DNA of 64,000 nucleotides from DATBRV01 sp036560145. Lineage in GTDB: Bacteria > Myxococcota_A > UBA9160 > SMWR01. The first letter of the stretch is position 1. Each line of letters opens with the position of its first letter. Of this stretch, positions 51,367 through 60,099 are shown in pieces. The notes under the pieces were generated by a model. The model made no database searches. It saw only the letters and a program-made list of their open reading frames with translations, and was not told where the DNA came from. The stretch spans positions 1-64,000 of the forward strand of contig DATBRV010000089.1 of NCBI GenBank assembly GCA_036560145.1. Direction: 5' to 3'. The position numbers and the translations under genes were made by a program.

Positions 51367-52719
51367 ATGCGCGACGGCCCTACCCCGCTGATCCTGCCGG
51401 TCGAGAACCAGGTTCGCGAGCTCGACGCCAAGCTCCTGCTCGCCTGCGTGGCGGCCGAGCGGGGCTTCCCGGTAGTGATGGGCTCGCGCGCGCTCCTCCA
51501 CCACCGCGTCTCGTCGATCTCGCGCGGCGTGTATCTCGCGAAGAGCCTGCGCCGCCTCAGCGACCGGATGTTCGGCATCCTGGACAAGCTGGGCCACGAC
51601 ATCGTCGCCTGGGACGAAGAGGCCCTGGTCCACCTCCGGGACGCCAATTTCTACTACGGGCGCCGGCTCTCCCCCGTGACGCTGCGGCTCACCTCGGCGC
51701 TCTTCGCCTGGGGCCCCGAGAATGAAGCGCTCTTCCGCGGATACCCCGGCTTCGACGGGACCCCGATCTACGTCACCGGGAATCCCCGCACCGACATGAT
51801 GCGGCCCGAGCTCCGCGGCTATTACGGCGAGGAGATCGAGCAGATCCACAAGCGCTACGACCGCTTCGTCCTGGTGAACACGAACTTCGGCTGGAACAAC
51901 CACTTCCTGCGCGCTTTCCGCGTGGATCAGCCCGCGGGCCGCCCCAAGAACGCCTTCGAGGCCGGCCTCGCGGCCCACCGCACGGCGCTCTTCGAGAGCT
52001 TCCAGCGCATGCTCCCGTCGCTCGCGCGCGCGCTCCCGGATCACACGATCCTGATCCGGCCCCATCCTACCGAAGACCACGAGCTCTGGCGCGCGATCGC
52101 CAAGGATCTTCCGAACACACGGGTCGCCAACGACGGCAACGTGGTGCCCTGGCTGATGGCCTGCGAAGCGCTGGTCCACGTGGGCTGCACTACGGCGGTC
52201 GAGGCCGCCGTGATCGGACGGCCCGCGATCGCGTACCAGTCCGCACGCTCCGAAGAGTTCGACGATCCGCTGCCGTACGCGGTCAGCCACCACGCCTTCA
52301 GCCTGGACGAGCTGCTCGAGAAGGCCCGGGCGGCGACCGCGGGCGCGCTGGCCGTCGCGGGCGGCGCCGATCGCGCGGTTCTCACGCGCAACATCGCCGC
52401 GCTCGACGGGCCCCTCGCCTCGGAGCGCATGCTCGACGCGCTCGAAGGTATGGGATACGCGGAGCGGCGGCCGGAGCGCCGGGGCCCGGCTCGTTACGCG
52501 CAGGGATGGATCCAGAACCAGATCCGCACCGCTGCCAAACGGATCAACATGCGCCGGAGCGGTCATCGCAACAGCGCCGAGTACCACGACCACCGCTACC
52601 CGGGCGTCACCCTGGCGGGGATGCGCGCGCGCGTGGCCCGGCTGCGCGATCAGCTCGGCCGCTTCCACGGGATCCGCGTCCACCAGCTCTCCGACCACAT
52701 CTTCCGAATCGAGGTCTGA
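51367..52719 (+). CDS. Surface carbohydrate biosynthesis protein, GT-B-like
   Basis: 450 residues. It resembles the 'surface carbohydrate biosynthesis' family related to CDP-glycerol glycerophosphotransferases: P-L-I-L-P-V-E-N-Q-V-R-E-L-D-A-K at the start, YVTGNPRTDMMRP in the middle, then ILIRPHPTEDHELW and H-V-G-C-T-T-A-V-E-A-A, the donor-binding half of a GT-B fold. It probably transfers a polyol phosphate or sugar. The basic C-terminal about 70 residues may contact membrane. Confidence 0.77.
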   Translation: MRDGPTPLILPVENQVRELDAKLLLACVAAERGFPVVMGSRALLHHRVSSISRGVYLAKSLRRLSDRMFGILDKLGHDIVAWDEEALVHLRDANFYYGRRLSPVTLRLTSALFAWGPENEALFRGYPGFDGTPIYVTGNPRTDMMRPELRGYYGEEIEQIHKRYDRFVLVNTNFGWNNHFLRAFRVDQPAGRPKNAFEAGLAAHRTALFESFQRMLPSLARALPDHTILIRPHPTEDHELWRAIAKDLPNTRVANDGNVVPWLMACEALVHVGCTTAVEAAVIGRPAIAYQSARSEEFDDPLPYAVSHHAFSLDELLEKARAATAGALAVAGGADRAVLTRNIAALDGPLASERMLDALEGMGYAERRPERRGPARYAQGWIQNQIRTAAKRINMRRSGHRNSAEYHDHRYPGVTLAGMRARVARLRDQLGRFHGIRVHQLSDHIFRIEV

Positions 52720-52867
52720 GGGCGGATCCCTCGAGGAGGGACGCGACGGCCTGGACGCCGCGCTTCAGCTTCCTGCGCGCGTCCCTGGGCAGATACTGTG
52801 CTGGCGGAGGTGCTCGAGCTTCAGGCCGAGGTGATCCAGCGAGCGACGATCGGGAGCGCGCGCGAGC

Positions 52868-53926
52868 TCATCGCGGAGGATCATACCGGATACTGTTTCT
52901 ACCCGATCCCGCTGGCAGGGTCGCGCCAGACGATTCCGGCATGTCGCCGAACTTCATCCGGGCCAGGTAGTCGAAGACCTCGCGACGCCGGCTCGCCCGG
53001 CTGGCCGGCGTCCGGTACGTCAGCTTCAGCGCCTTGGTGTAGTAGCTCCTGGGCAGGGCGTGGCGCCGGGTGTGCTTCCAGAGCAGGGGCATGCGCCCGC
53101 GCGCCGCGAAGAACGGCCTGCGCGCCGTCCAGGTCGGCGTGAAGGGGACGGGTGCCCAGGGCTTGTGGGGACCGGTGAAGTGGAGGATCGAAGGCCGGAC
53201 CTGCTCCTCGAGCCCCAGCGAGAAATAGGGCGATTGGAAGTTCCAGCGCGGCGAGAGCACCAGCCGCCGGTCATGGCAGACGGCGTTGATGGCGCATTGG
53301 TCGAGGAAGATGCAGGCGGCCGGATCCGAGACGTAGAACTTCACCGCCTCCACCGAGATCCCCGCCCACTCGTTCATGTCGGCCAGCATCACCCCGGTGT
53401 TGAAGTAGGCCGCGGAGTCCGGCATGCCGAGGCGCCGGCGCTCGGCGCGCAGCTGATCCGTCATGTGCGCCTTCTCGAAGACCACGCCCCGCACGTCGTC
53501 CGCCGCCGCGATCTGCCCTGCGGGCAGCGGGATCGCCGCCAATCGGTCCAGGGACCCCCGGACCTCGATGTCGGAATCGAGATAGAGGAACCTGCCGATG
53601 GCTTCGCTCTCGAGCGTCTGCGACAGGAAGAGCCGGGCCAGGCAGCCCCTGGGCAGGCGGCCGGCGGACGCCCCGGCATGGGGGCGCAGCAGCGCCTCCG
53701 GAACCCGGACCAGGCGGACACCGGCCTGCGACAGGTAGCTCACGAGCTCGCCCGGCGGCGCGTCGTCGTCGGCCCACGCGTAGTAGACCGGCCCCAACCG
53801 CGAGCCTTCCATCCGGACGATGGATTCCGCCACCACCGCGGAGGGAAAGGCATAACCCGCGTCGCTGGCCAGGCAGACCGCGACGCGATCGGGTGTCGAC
53901 GGGCGATCGGAATTCGCGGGATTCAT
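52868..53926 (-). CDS. Family 8 glycosyltransferase
   Basis: 352 residues. FLYLDSDIEVRGSLDRL carries the D-x-D motif, Y-F-N-T-G-V-M-L-A-D-M-N the family 8 signature, D-Q-C-A-I-N-A-V the D-Q-x-x-x-N segment, and H-F-T-G-P-H-K-P-W the C-terminal UDP-sugar His motif. Retaining GT8 enzymes add galactose or glucose to LPS-type glycans. It follows the prolyl-hydroxylase-like gene by 8 bases. The last about 25 residues have no family match. Confidence 0.87.
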   Translation of the reverse strand: MNPANSDRPSTPDRVAVCLASDAGYAFPSAVVAESIVRMEGSRLGPVYYAWADDDAPPGELVSYLSQAGVRLVRVPEALLRPHAGASAGRLPRGCLARLFLSQTLESEAIGRFLYLDSDIEVRGSLDRLAAIPLPAGQIAAADDVRGVVFEKAHMTDQLRAERRRLGMPDSAAYFNTGVMLADMNEWAGISVEAVKFYVSDPAACIFLDQCAINAVCHDRRLVLSPRWNFQSPYFSLGLEEQVRPSILHFTGPHKPWAPVPFTPTWTARRPFFAARGRMPLLWKHTRRHALPRSYYTKALKLTYRTPASRASRRREVFDYLARMKFGDMPESSGATLPAGSGRNSIRYDPPR

Positions 53927-53934
53927 GGCGTGCG

Positions 53935-54717
53935 CTACGGCTCGTGTCGCTTCGACCACTTGACGCGCTTCACGTTGATCAGCAACGCCTTGCGCGTACG
54001 CCCCGGCGGGCAGACGAGCGGGGGAACGCCGTGATAGGAGCGTGCACTCCGCACGAAGCCCGCCAGGCGGTTGCCCACGAACGGCGTGCTGCCGATCGTC
54101 TTGAACTCCTCGAAGGCGATCCGGTCGGTGGCGGCCCAGCTGCGCGCGCGCTCCTCGTCGAGCGGCGCGTAGAACTCCGTGCCGCCTCCCCAGGCGTCCT
54201 GCCAATCCGGGTCGCGGAAGTAGAGCAGCAGGCTCACCAGCTTGCGGGGGGCGTCGGAGTGGGGAACCACGGCGGCGTCGCGCGGCAGCATCGAGAACTG
54301 GAAGGTGGTCTTCACCGGCTCTTCGAGCAGGTAGCGCAGGGGGCTCTCGGGAGGCCTGCGATTCGTGCAGGGCAGCCAGCGCCGGCTCCCGGCCCAGCCG
54401 CGGGCCTCCCGCAACGGCTGCGCAAACGCCGCGCGCAGATCCGTCAGGAACGCGTCCGAGCCGAAGAAGTCGATCAGCTGCCGCCACTCCGGATGCGCGT
54501 CGCAATAGCGCGCCACCGCATCCGGATCCTCCGACGATCGGAAGCCCATCTTGCCTTCGGTATTGAAGCGGTAGTTCGACTCGTCGGGGAAGCTCGCGCG
54601 CAGGCGCTGGTAGAGATCAGCCGGCAGGTAGTCGTCGACCTGGAAGAAGCAGAACGGATCGGCGCGGACTGGCTCAAGCCGCTTCGAGAGCAGGAGCGGA
54701 TCCGGATCGAAACCCAT
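53935..54717 (-). CDS. Prolyl-4-hydroxylase-like Fe(II)/2-oxoglutarate oxygenase
   Basis: 260 residues. V-P-H-S-D-A-P-R-K provides H-x-D, SYHGVPPL the distal His and R-T-R-K-A-L-L-I-N the 2-oxoglutarate-binding basic residue; G-G-G-T-E-F-Y lies between. The domain is of the P4Hc type and could hydroxylate a protein, glycan or lipid. Its ATG lies only 15 bases from the ATG of the divergent methyltransferase gene. Paired with a GT8 gene downstream, hydroxylation followed by glycosylation is a reasonable hypothesis. Confidence 0.82.
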   Translation of the reverse strand: MGFDPDPLLLSKRLEPVRADPFCFFQVDDYLPADLYQRLRASFPDESNYRFNTEGKMGFRSSEDPDAVARYCDAHPEWRQLIDFFGSDAFLTDLRAAFAQPLREARGWAGSRRWLPCTNRRPPESPLRYLLEEPVKTTFQFSMLPRDAAVVPHSDAPRKLVSLLLYFRDPDWQDAWGGGTEFYAPLDEERARSWAATDRIAFEEFKTIGSTPFVGNRLAGFVRSARSYHGVPPLVCPPGRTRKALLINVKRVKWSKRHEP

Positions 54718-54732
54718 GCCCTATGCTACCCC

Positions 54733-55677
54733 ATGCAGATGGCCCCGGACCCCGCCGACCGCGCCGCCCGCATCGCCGGCCTCGGCTACGACCATGCCGC
54801 ACAGCCCAAGCGGGTGCGCAGCCTCTGCAACCTGTGCGGCGGCGAGCGTTTCGTCACGCTGACGCACCGCGATCGCTATGGCTACGCGGCGCCGGCGGAC
54901 GGGTGCCTGCGCTGCGGCCTGGTCTTCCTGAATCCTGTGATGACCGCGGAGGCCTACACCGGGTTCTACGCGAAGGTCTACCGCCCGCTGGTGAGCGCCT
55001 ACCACGGCCGCCGCATCGACGCGGAGACGCTCCAGGCCGAGCAGCGCGAATACGCCGCCGTGCGCGCCGATACGCTGGCGCCGCACCTGGCGCGCCGCAG
55101 CCTCAAGAGCCTGCTCGACGTGGGGGGATCGACCGGCGTCGTGGCCCATCACCTGAAGCAGCGCTTCGAGCTCGAGGCCACCGTGGTGGATCCCGCGCCG
55201 CTGGAGATCGAGGTCGCGCGCCGGCTCGGGCTCCAGACCCGCACCGGGTTCGTCGAGGATTTCGACCCGGGCGAGCGGCGCTTCGACCTGATCACGCTCT
55301 GCCAGACCGTGGATCACCTGCTCGACGTCTCGCTCTCGCTCGGCAAGATCCGCGCGCTGCTCGCGGAGGACGGCGTCTTCTTCGTCGACATCGTCGACTT
55401 CCGCGCCGCCTACCGGCGCAATGGATCGGTGGAGGAGGCGATCAAGATCGATCATCCCTTCTACCTGACCGAGCAGACGATGCGCGCCTACCTGCGCCGC
55501 AGCGGCTTCGAGGTGCTCGCCGTCGACTACGCCGCGGACCACCTGCACGTGGGATACGTGTGCGGGCCGGGGATCGCGGAGCCGGGCTTCACGCCGGCGC
55601 CGGAGTCGGTCGAGCGCCAGTGGCGCGAGATCCGCGCGATCCAGAATCCGCTGCCCGGATCCGCAGCCGGTCCCTAG
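54733..55677 (+). CDS. SAM-dependent methyltransferase with N-terminal zinc ribbon
   Basis: 314 residues. C-N-L-C-G-G and C-L-R-C-G-L-V-F-L-N-P form a zinc ribbon, as in the sugar C-methyltransferase/Methyltransf_13 group. The Rossmann domain has L-L-D-V-G-G-S-T-G-V (SAM motif I), V-V-D-P-A-P and I-T-L-C-Q-T-V-D-H-L-L-D. DGVFFVDIVDFRAAYRRNG is typical of the family's late region. The product would be a methylated sugar or precursor. A second ATG two codons downstream is possible. Confidence 0.83.
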   Translation: MQMAPDPADRAARIAGLGYDHAAQPKRVRSLCNLCGGERFVTLTHRDRYGYAAPADGCLRCGLVFLNPVMTAEAYTGFYAKVYRPLVSAYHGRRIDAETLQAEQREYAAVRADTLAPHLARRSLKSLLDVGGSTGVVAHHLKQRFELEATVVDPAPLEIEVARRLGLQTRTGFVEDFDPGERRFDLITLCQTVDHLLDVSLSLGKIRALLAEDGVFFVDIVDFRAAYRRNGSVEEAIKIDHPFYLTEQTMRAYLRRSGFEVLAVDYAADHLHVGYVCGPGIAEPGFTPAPESVERQWREIRAIQNPLPGSAAGP

Positions 55678-56573
55678 GCGTCGGCGCGGAGATCCAGCGC
55701 GTCTCGCAGCTGCGCGGCGTGCTCGTGCCACTTGTCCTCGCCCGCCACCGGGAGGACTCGCGCCCGATCGTACGCCTCCCGCCAGGGAATCGGGCTCGGG
55801 AGCAGGCACAGCGTGACGACGTCGCGGTGGCCGTGCGTCGGCAGCAGACCGCGGTGCAGCACGCCCGCGGGTTGGAACAGGATCCCCTCCCCCGCCCGCA
55901 TCTCCGGCGCCCAGGGCGCGTAGGCCACCCCCGCGCGCGCCGCGAGCGGCGCCAGGTCGGTCACGCGCGTCTTCACCGGGGCGTAGACGTAGCCGCTGGG
56001 CAGCAGCCCGCGCGTCGTCTCGAGATCCAGGAACTGGGTGCCGCCGCCGTGCTCGCCGTAGCCGTTCAGATAGAGGAGCAGCTTGAGGTGCGCGACGGGG
56101 CCGCGGTCGCAGTGCCAGCGAAACGAATTGCGGCCGAGCGATCGGACCGGCGTCGCGCGCGTGATGGTCAGCTGGTAGACGAGGAACTCGCTGCCGAAGA
56201 AGCGCGCGGCGCGCTCGTCGACCTCCCGCGTGACGATCCGCTCCAGCAGCGCGCGGGTCCAGCGCTCGTCGACGAGGTCGAACGACCGCAGATGGCGGGA
56301 CTTCGCCACGGTCGGAAGGCAGGCGAAGCGGGTCTCGATGTCGCGCTGGAGCTGCGCGGCTGCGGCCGCGTCGAGCACGCGGATCCGCTCGCGCCCCTGC
56401 TCGAGGATCGGCGCCGGACCCGCGGCGGGCGCGCGCGTGGATCGGCTCCGGCAGAACGCGTGGTAGTCGGCGTAGCCGCCCCCGCTCTCGAAGCGGGTGC
56501 GAACCCGCTCCACCCAGCGCGGATCCAGGCGCGGTCCGGCCGCCCATCCGCGCAGGCGCGAGAGCACCGACAT
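55674..56573 (-). CDS. Fe(II)/2-oxoglutarate oxygenase-like protein
   Basis: 299 residues. F-R-W-H-C-D-R-G-P-V-A-H-L-K gives the H-x-D pair, G-V-L-H-R-G-L-L-P-T-H-G-H-R the distal His and Arg, and Y-G-E-H-G-G-G-T-Q-F the connecting loop. It is distantly related to the other oxygenases of this locus rather than a recent copy. The ATG at 56573 was chosen; a TTG two codons upstream is open. It converges on the methyltransferase gene with a 4-base overlap. Confidence 0.8.
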   Translation of the reverse strand: MSVLSRLRGWAAGPRLDPRWVERVRTRFESGGGYADYHAFCRSRSTRAPAAGPAPILEQGRERIRVLDAAAAAQLQRDIETRFACLPTVAKSRHLRSFDLVDERWTRALLERIVTREVDERAARFFGSEFLVYQLTITRATPVRSLGRNSFRWHCDRGPVAHLKLLLYLNGYGEHGGGTQFLDLETTRGLLPSGYVYAPVKTRVTDLAPLAARAGVAYAPWAPEMRAGEGILFQPAGVLHRGLLPTHGHRDVVTLCLLPSPIPWREAYDRARVLPVAGEDKWHEHAAQLRDALDLRADA

Positions 56574-56690
56574 GGTCAAGCCAGACCTCGCATCGCGGGG
56601 GAACGGTACCCCACCGCGCCGGCCCCGGCTCAGCGGCCTTGTCAGACGAACCGGGACGCGATATCGGTGCGGCGCAATTCGGGGGACCCG

Positions 56691-57095
56691 ATGTCGAGAA
56701 CGCTTCTCCTCGCAAAGTCGCTCCTCGCCATCGGCGCGCTAGCGCTGACGGGCTGCGTCAACCAGAACACCTGGACGCCAACCGTCGACACCTATGGGGA
56801 TCCGAATGCCTGGCGCCTGAGCCAGGACGAGGCCCAGTGCCGACAGCTCGCGATGCAGGCGAACGGGAGCTCGGTCAAGAAGTCCGCGGAAGGGACCGTG
56901 ATCGGCGGCCTGCTGGGCGCGGCGGCGGGCGCGGCGATCGGCGCGGCGGCCGGGAACGCCGGAATGGGCGCGGCCGTCGGCGCGGCGACGGGCGGCTTCG
57001 GCGGCGGCGCCTACGAGGGCTTCTCGAGCAACGCGGCCTTCCAGAACGCCTTCGACCAGTGCCTGAGCGAGCGCGGCCATCGGGTGATCCAATGA
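56691..57095 (+). CDS. Glycine-zipper lipoprotein
   Basis: 134 residues. The signal peptide ends in the lipobox L-A-L-T-G-C. G-T-V-I-G-G-L-L-G-A-A-A-G-A-A-I-G-A is a glycine-zipper repeat (about 68-110) like those of SlyB/17-kDa outer-membrane lipoproteins. It is probably an outer-membrane lipoprotein with a structural or stress role. GGGGGA lies just upstream of the ATG. The next gene starts 32 bases later. Confidence 0.8.
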   Translation: MSRTLLLAKSLLAIGALALTGCVNQNTWTPTVDTYGDPNAWRLSQDEAQCRQLAMQANGSSVKKSAEGTVIGGLLGAAAGAAIGAAAGNAGMGAAVGAATGGFGGGAYEGFSSNAAFQNAFDQCLSERGHRVIQ

Positions 57096-57127
57096 CCGCG
57101 CGCCGCGCCGCCTCGAGGAGATCGAAC

Positions 57128-57544
57128 ATGTTCGCCACGCATCGAAGTGGCCGATGGATCCGGCAGCTGGTCGCGCTGAGCGCGGTTCTCGGCCTCGCGG
57201 CTGCTTCGCTGGGATGCGCCGGGATCGCCGGGCGCCGCTGGGGCGAGCATCCGGTGACGATCACCGAGGTCGTGATCTTGAGCCAGCACGGCGTGGCGCC
57301 CGAAAAGATCATCGGGAAGATGAAGCGCGGTGGAACCATCTACCTGCTGAGCGAGGCGCAGTACGCCGAGCTGCGCAAGAAGGGCGTGACGCCGTCGGTG
57401 ATCAGCTACATGCAGCAGGGTTACGCCGAGGCCGTGCGAGAGTTTCCGAAGCTCGGCGACGACAAGGACCTCTCCTGCTGGAGCCTCGGCTTCGACGGCC
57501 ACTGGTATTCCGGCGGGCCCTGGGGCCTCCACCCCGACTGCTAG
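57128..57544 (+). CDS. Putative lipoprotein, unknown function
   Basis: 138 residues from ATG 57128, which has GAGGAG 7 bases upstream; an upstream ATG at 57092 overlaps the previous stop. A basic N-terminus and hydrophobic core end in A-A-S-L-G-C, a lipobox. The mature part contains I-T-E-V-V-I-L-S-Q-H-G-V-A-P-E-K-I-I and L-R-K-K-G-V-T-P-S-V-I-S-Y-M, two 'S/K-x-G-V-x-x-x-x-I' repeats seen in small envelope proteins of Gram-negative bacteria. Function unknown. Confidence 0.7.
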   Translation: MFATHRSGRWIRQLVALSAVLGLAAASLGCAGIAGRRWGEHPVTITEVVILSQHGVAPEKIIGKMKRGGTIYLLSEAQYAELRKKGVTPSVISYMQQGYAEAVREFPKLGDDKDLSCWSLGFDGHWYSGGPWGLHPDC

Positions 57545-57569
57545 CCGCCCAACGACCAAGGAGGACGCC

Positions 57570-58331
57570 ATGCGCTCCCTGATCCTCATCGTGTCGCTCG
57601 TCCCCCTCCTCGCGCGGCCCGCGTTCGCAGCAGACGGCGCGGTATTGCCGCTTTCGCCGAAGGATCAAGCGGAGATCACGAAGGTCCTCGGCCCGAACGT
57701 CGTCGGCCAGGCGCTGCCGAGCAAGACCATCACCGATGCCTCGGTGCTATTCCCGCTCGAGGAAAAGTCCGCGGTCTACCATGTCACCAGCGGGAAGAAC
57801 GCGGGGAAGCAGCAGACGCTCCACGTGAAGAAGGGCAAGAACCCGGCTGGGAGCGCAGCCTGGCGCTTCGAGCTCTCCCCCACGCTCGCGAGCTTCATCA
57901 GCCAGGGGCCGGAAGGCGATCTGGTGATGCCGGCGGTGACCGACAGCGACGAGGGCGTGATCGTCGTGACGACCCCCGCCAACCCCTTCGTGCTCGAGGG
58001 CATGACCCCGGGCGAATCGCGCCCGCTCTCGCAGAAGGTCTCGGTCAACTACCTCGACGACCCGACGGACCAGCGCTACGCGGGCTCGCTCACCGGGACC
58101 TACACCTACGTGGGGAACTATCAGCTCACGGTGCCCGCGGGCAGCTTCCCCGCGCTCCTGATCCGGCTCGACTACTCCGGGAAGGTCGGCCCCGCCCATA
58201 CGCAGGACACGGCCTATTACTTCTTCGCTCCCGGCGTCGGCGTGGTGGCCATGATCAGCCAGGAGGACGTGGAGGCCTACTGGATCATCCACATCGACAC
58301 CACGACCGGGAAGGTGCTCGCCCGCCCGTAG
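57570..58331 (+). CDS. Secreted protein, unknown function
   Basis: 253 residues with a signal peptide (M-R-S-L-I-L-I-V-S-L-V-P-L-L-A, cleavage near A-F-A-A). The mature protein is predicted to be all beta: TYTYVGNYQLTVPAGSFPA and DTAYYFFAPGVGVVAMIS are typical of secreted beta-sandwich domains of the 'DUF3108-like' kind, where a lipid- or glycan-binding role is suspected. AAGGAGG precedes the ATG. It is convergent with the P450 gene. Confidence 0.68.
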   Translation: MRSLILIVSLVPLLARPAFAADGAVLPLSPKDQAEITKVLGPNVVGQALPSKTITDASVLFPLEEKSAVYHVTSGKNAGKQQTLHVKKGKNPAGSAAWRFELSPTLASFISQGPEGDLVMPAVTDSDEGVIVVTTPANPFVLEGMTPGESRPLSQKVSVNYLDDPTDQRYAGSLTGTYTYVGNYQLTVPAGSFPALLIRLDYSGKVGPAHTQDTAYYFFAPGVGVVAMISQEDVEAYWIIHIDTTTGKVLARP

Positions 58332-58347
58332 CGATCCGGCCCGGCGC

Positions 58348-59526
58348 TCAGGAGAAGCGGACGGGCATCGACTCCCAGCCCTGCACGAACTCGGTCCGGA
58401 TCCGCTTCAGCTTCGCCTCCTCCACCTCGTACTCGGGCCGGTGCGCCAGCAGCTTCTCGAGGCAGAGCTTGCCCTCGAGCTTGGCGAAGTGGAGCCCGAT
58501 GCAGGCGTGCGTGCCGTGCCCGAAGCTGAGGATCCGCGGCGAGTTGCGCTCGATGTCGAAGGCGTCGGGATTCGCGAACTCGCGCTTGTCGCGGTTCGCC
58601 GACGGGTAGAGGAACATCACCGGACGGCCCGCCCGCATGGTCACGCCGTGCAGCGCCACGTCTTTTTTCAGCGTGCGCATCAGGAACTGCGTCGGCATGT
58701 CGTAGCGGAGCACCTCGCGGAAGGCGTTCGGGATCAGGCTGGGATCCTTCGCGCAGCGCGCGCGCTGGCTCTTGTGCTGCCAGAGCCGGTAGACCGCGCT
58801 CGAGAAGGTCTTCGGGAAGGTCTCGGCGCCGCCGATGATGAACATCGAGAGGTGCGAGCCGGCCTCCTCGTCGCTGTAGCGCCGGCCGTCGATCTCGACG
58901 CCGAGCACGGTATCGATCACGCTCTTGTCCGAGACGCCCGCCTTGCGGCGCTTCTGGATCAGCTCCTTGAAGTACGCCGTCATCTCCAGCATCGCGGCGA
59001 GGCCGTCCGGCGTCATGCCCTGCACGCCCTCCTGGCGCGCAAAGAAGCGCCAGACCAGACGGTTCAGCATGTCGCTGTCCTCGAGCGGGAAGCCGTTCGC
59101 GATACAGGCGACCTTCACCGAGACCTTGGCGGCGAAGTCGTTGAAGAGATCCGCGCCCGCGCCGCCCTCCAGCGGGGCGAAGGCCTCGTCGACGAAGCCC
59201 TGGATCTGCGGCTCGAGGCGCGACACCACGCCGGGCGTGAAGAAGCGCGAGATCCGCGCGCGCAGCACCGTGTGCTGCGGGGGGTCCATCAGGTTGATCA
59301 TCGGCGTCACCGGCTGCACCTTGGTCAGCAGGTGCGACGCCGTGGTGCCGAGGCTCGTCGAGTAGGCCTCGTTGTCCATCGAGGCGTTCCAGATGTCCTC
59401 GAAGCGCGAGAGCGCCCAGGCGTCCCACTTCGGCAGGTGGTAGCAGGGCGCCTCCTCGCGCAGCCGCGCGTAGATCGGATAGGGGTCGCGGATCACTTCT
59501 TCGGAGTAGGGGTCGTAGTCGATCAT
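58348..59526 (-). CDS. Cytochrome P450
   Basis: 392 residues, the usual length of a soluble bacterial P450. The I-helix reads G-G-A-E-T-F-P-K-T at 232-240, the E-x-x-R is in E-V-L-R at 271-274 and the haem loop F-G-H-G-T-H-A-C-I-G has Cys342. The family hydroxylates unactivated carbons. In steroid and terpenoid pathways soluble P450s start side-chain attack (CYP125-like role). The ATG overlaps the stop of the SRPBCC gene (ATGA), so both are made together. The electron donor is not encoded in the window. Confidence 0.9.
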   Translation of the reverse strand: MIDYDPYSEEVIRDPYPIYARLREEAPCYHLPKWDAWALSRFEDIWNASMDNEAYSTSLGTTASHLLTKVQPVTPMINLMDPPQHTVLRARISRFFTPGVVSRLEPQIQGFVDEAFAPLEGGAGADLFNDFAAKVSVKVACIANGFPLEDSDMLNRLVWRFFARQEGVQGMTPDGLAAMLEMTAYFKELIQKRRKAGVSDKSVIDTVLGVEIDGRRYSDEEAGSHLSMFIIGGAETFPKTFSSAVYRLWQHKSQRARCAKDPSLIPNAFREVLRYDMPTQFLMRTLKKDVALHGVTMRAGRPVMFLYPSANRDKREFANPDAFDIERNSPRILSFGHGTHACIGLHFAKLEGKLCLEKLLAHRPEYEVEEAKLKRIRTEFVQGWESMPVRFS

Positions 59527-60098
59527 CGCGCGTGGACTCCTTCGAGATGGGCGAGGATCTGATTCGCGAGGCTCTCCGCCGCCGGCAGCATCAGCGGCCT
59601 GATCATCGCGTTGATCATGGGCGCCATCGGCCCGCCCGGATCGAGGCGCAGCCGGAAGCTCATGCGCGTTTCCCCGCCCGACAGCTCGGCGGGCGCGCGC
59701 CGGGGCGCGCGCCCCAACAAGCGCAGCAGGCCGCGCGCAATCGCCTCGAAGAAGCGCAGCAGCGCGGGACGCGCCGGCGGCGGCGCCGCCGCCGCATCCG
59801 CGCCCGTCGCGGGCTCGAGCGTGAAGACGCCCTCCCCGTTCACCGCCTCGTTCACGCCCCGCAGCCGGAAGGCGGCCCGCTTGCCCGGGCTCCACTCCGT
59901 GATGTCGACCTGGAACACCAGCTTGCGCGCGAGCACGCCGACGTCGCCCTTCAGCGTCCATATCGAGTGAGTGTCGCTGCGCTTCTCGTGGCTCTGGTAG
60001 CCGGTGACGAAGCGCGCCCAGTTGTCCATGTCCTCGACGAAGCTCCAGATCGTCTCCAACGGGAGCTTCGCCGTGGTCGTGTACTCGGCCTCGGCCAA
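59523..60098 (-). CDS. SRPBCC/CoxG-like lipid-binding fold protein
   Basis: 191 residues. W-S-F-V-E-D-M-D-N-W-A-R-F-V-T-G-Y-Q and W-S-P-G-K-R-A-A-F-R fit the START/SRPBCC helix-grip fold, which encloses hydrophobic ligands. An Ala/Pro-rich insert at about 100-125 is unusual. TTG start, one base after the stop of the flavoprotein gene. Between a KstD-like enzyme and a P450, a ligand-carrier role for the hydrophobic substrate is plausible. Confidence 0.72.
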   Translation of the reverse strand: MAEAEYTTTAKLPLETIWSFVEDMDNWARFVTGYQSHEKRSDTHSIWTLKGDVGVLARKLVFQVDITEWSPGKRAAFRLRGVNEAVNGEGVFTLEPATGADAAAAPPPARPALLRFFEAIARGLLRLLGRAPRRAPAELSGGETRMSFRLRLDPGGPMAPMINAMIRPLMLPAAESLANQILAHLEGVHAR

Positions 60099-60099
60099 C

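Noticed and set aside
52720..52867. Possible short coding remnants between the 51367 gene and the GT8 gene, e.g. a plus-strand frame from 52798
   Set aside because: No ribosome site, no family motif and strong overlap with the GT8 3' end; I cannot separate it from chance open frames in GC-rich DNA.
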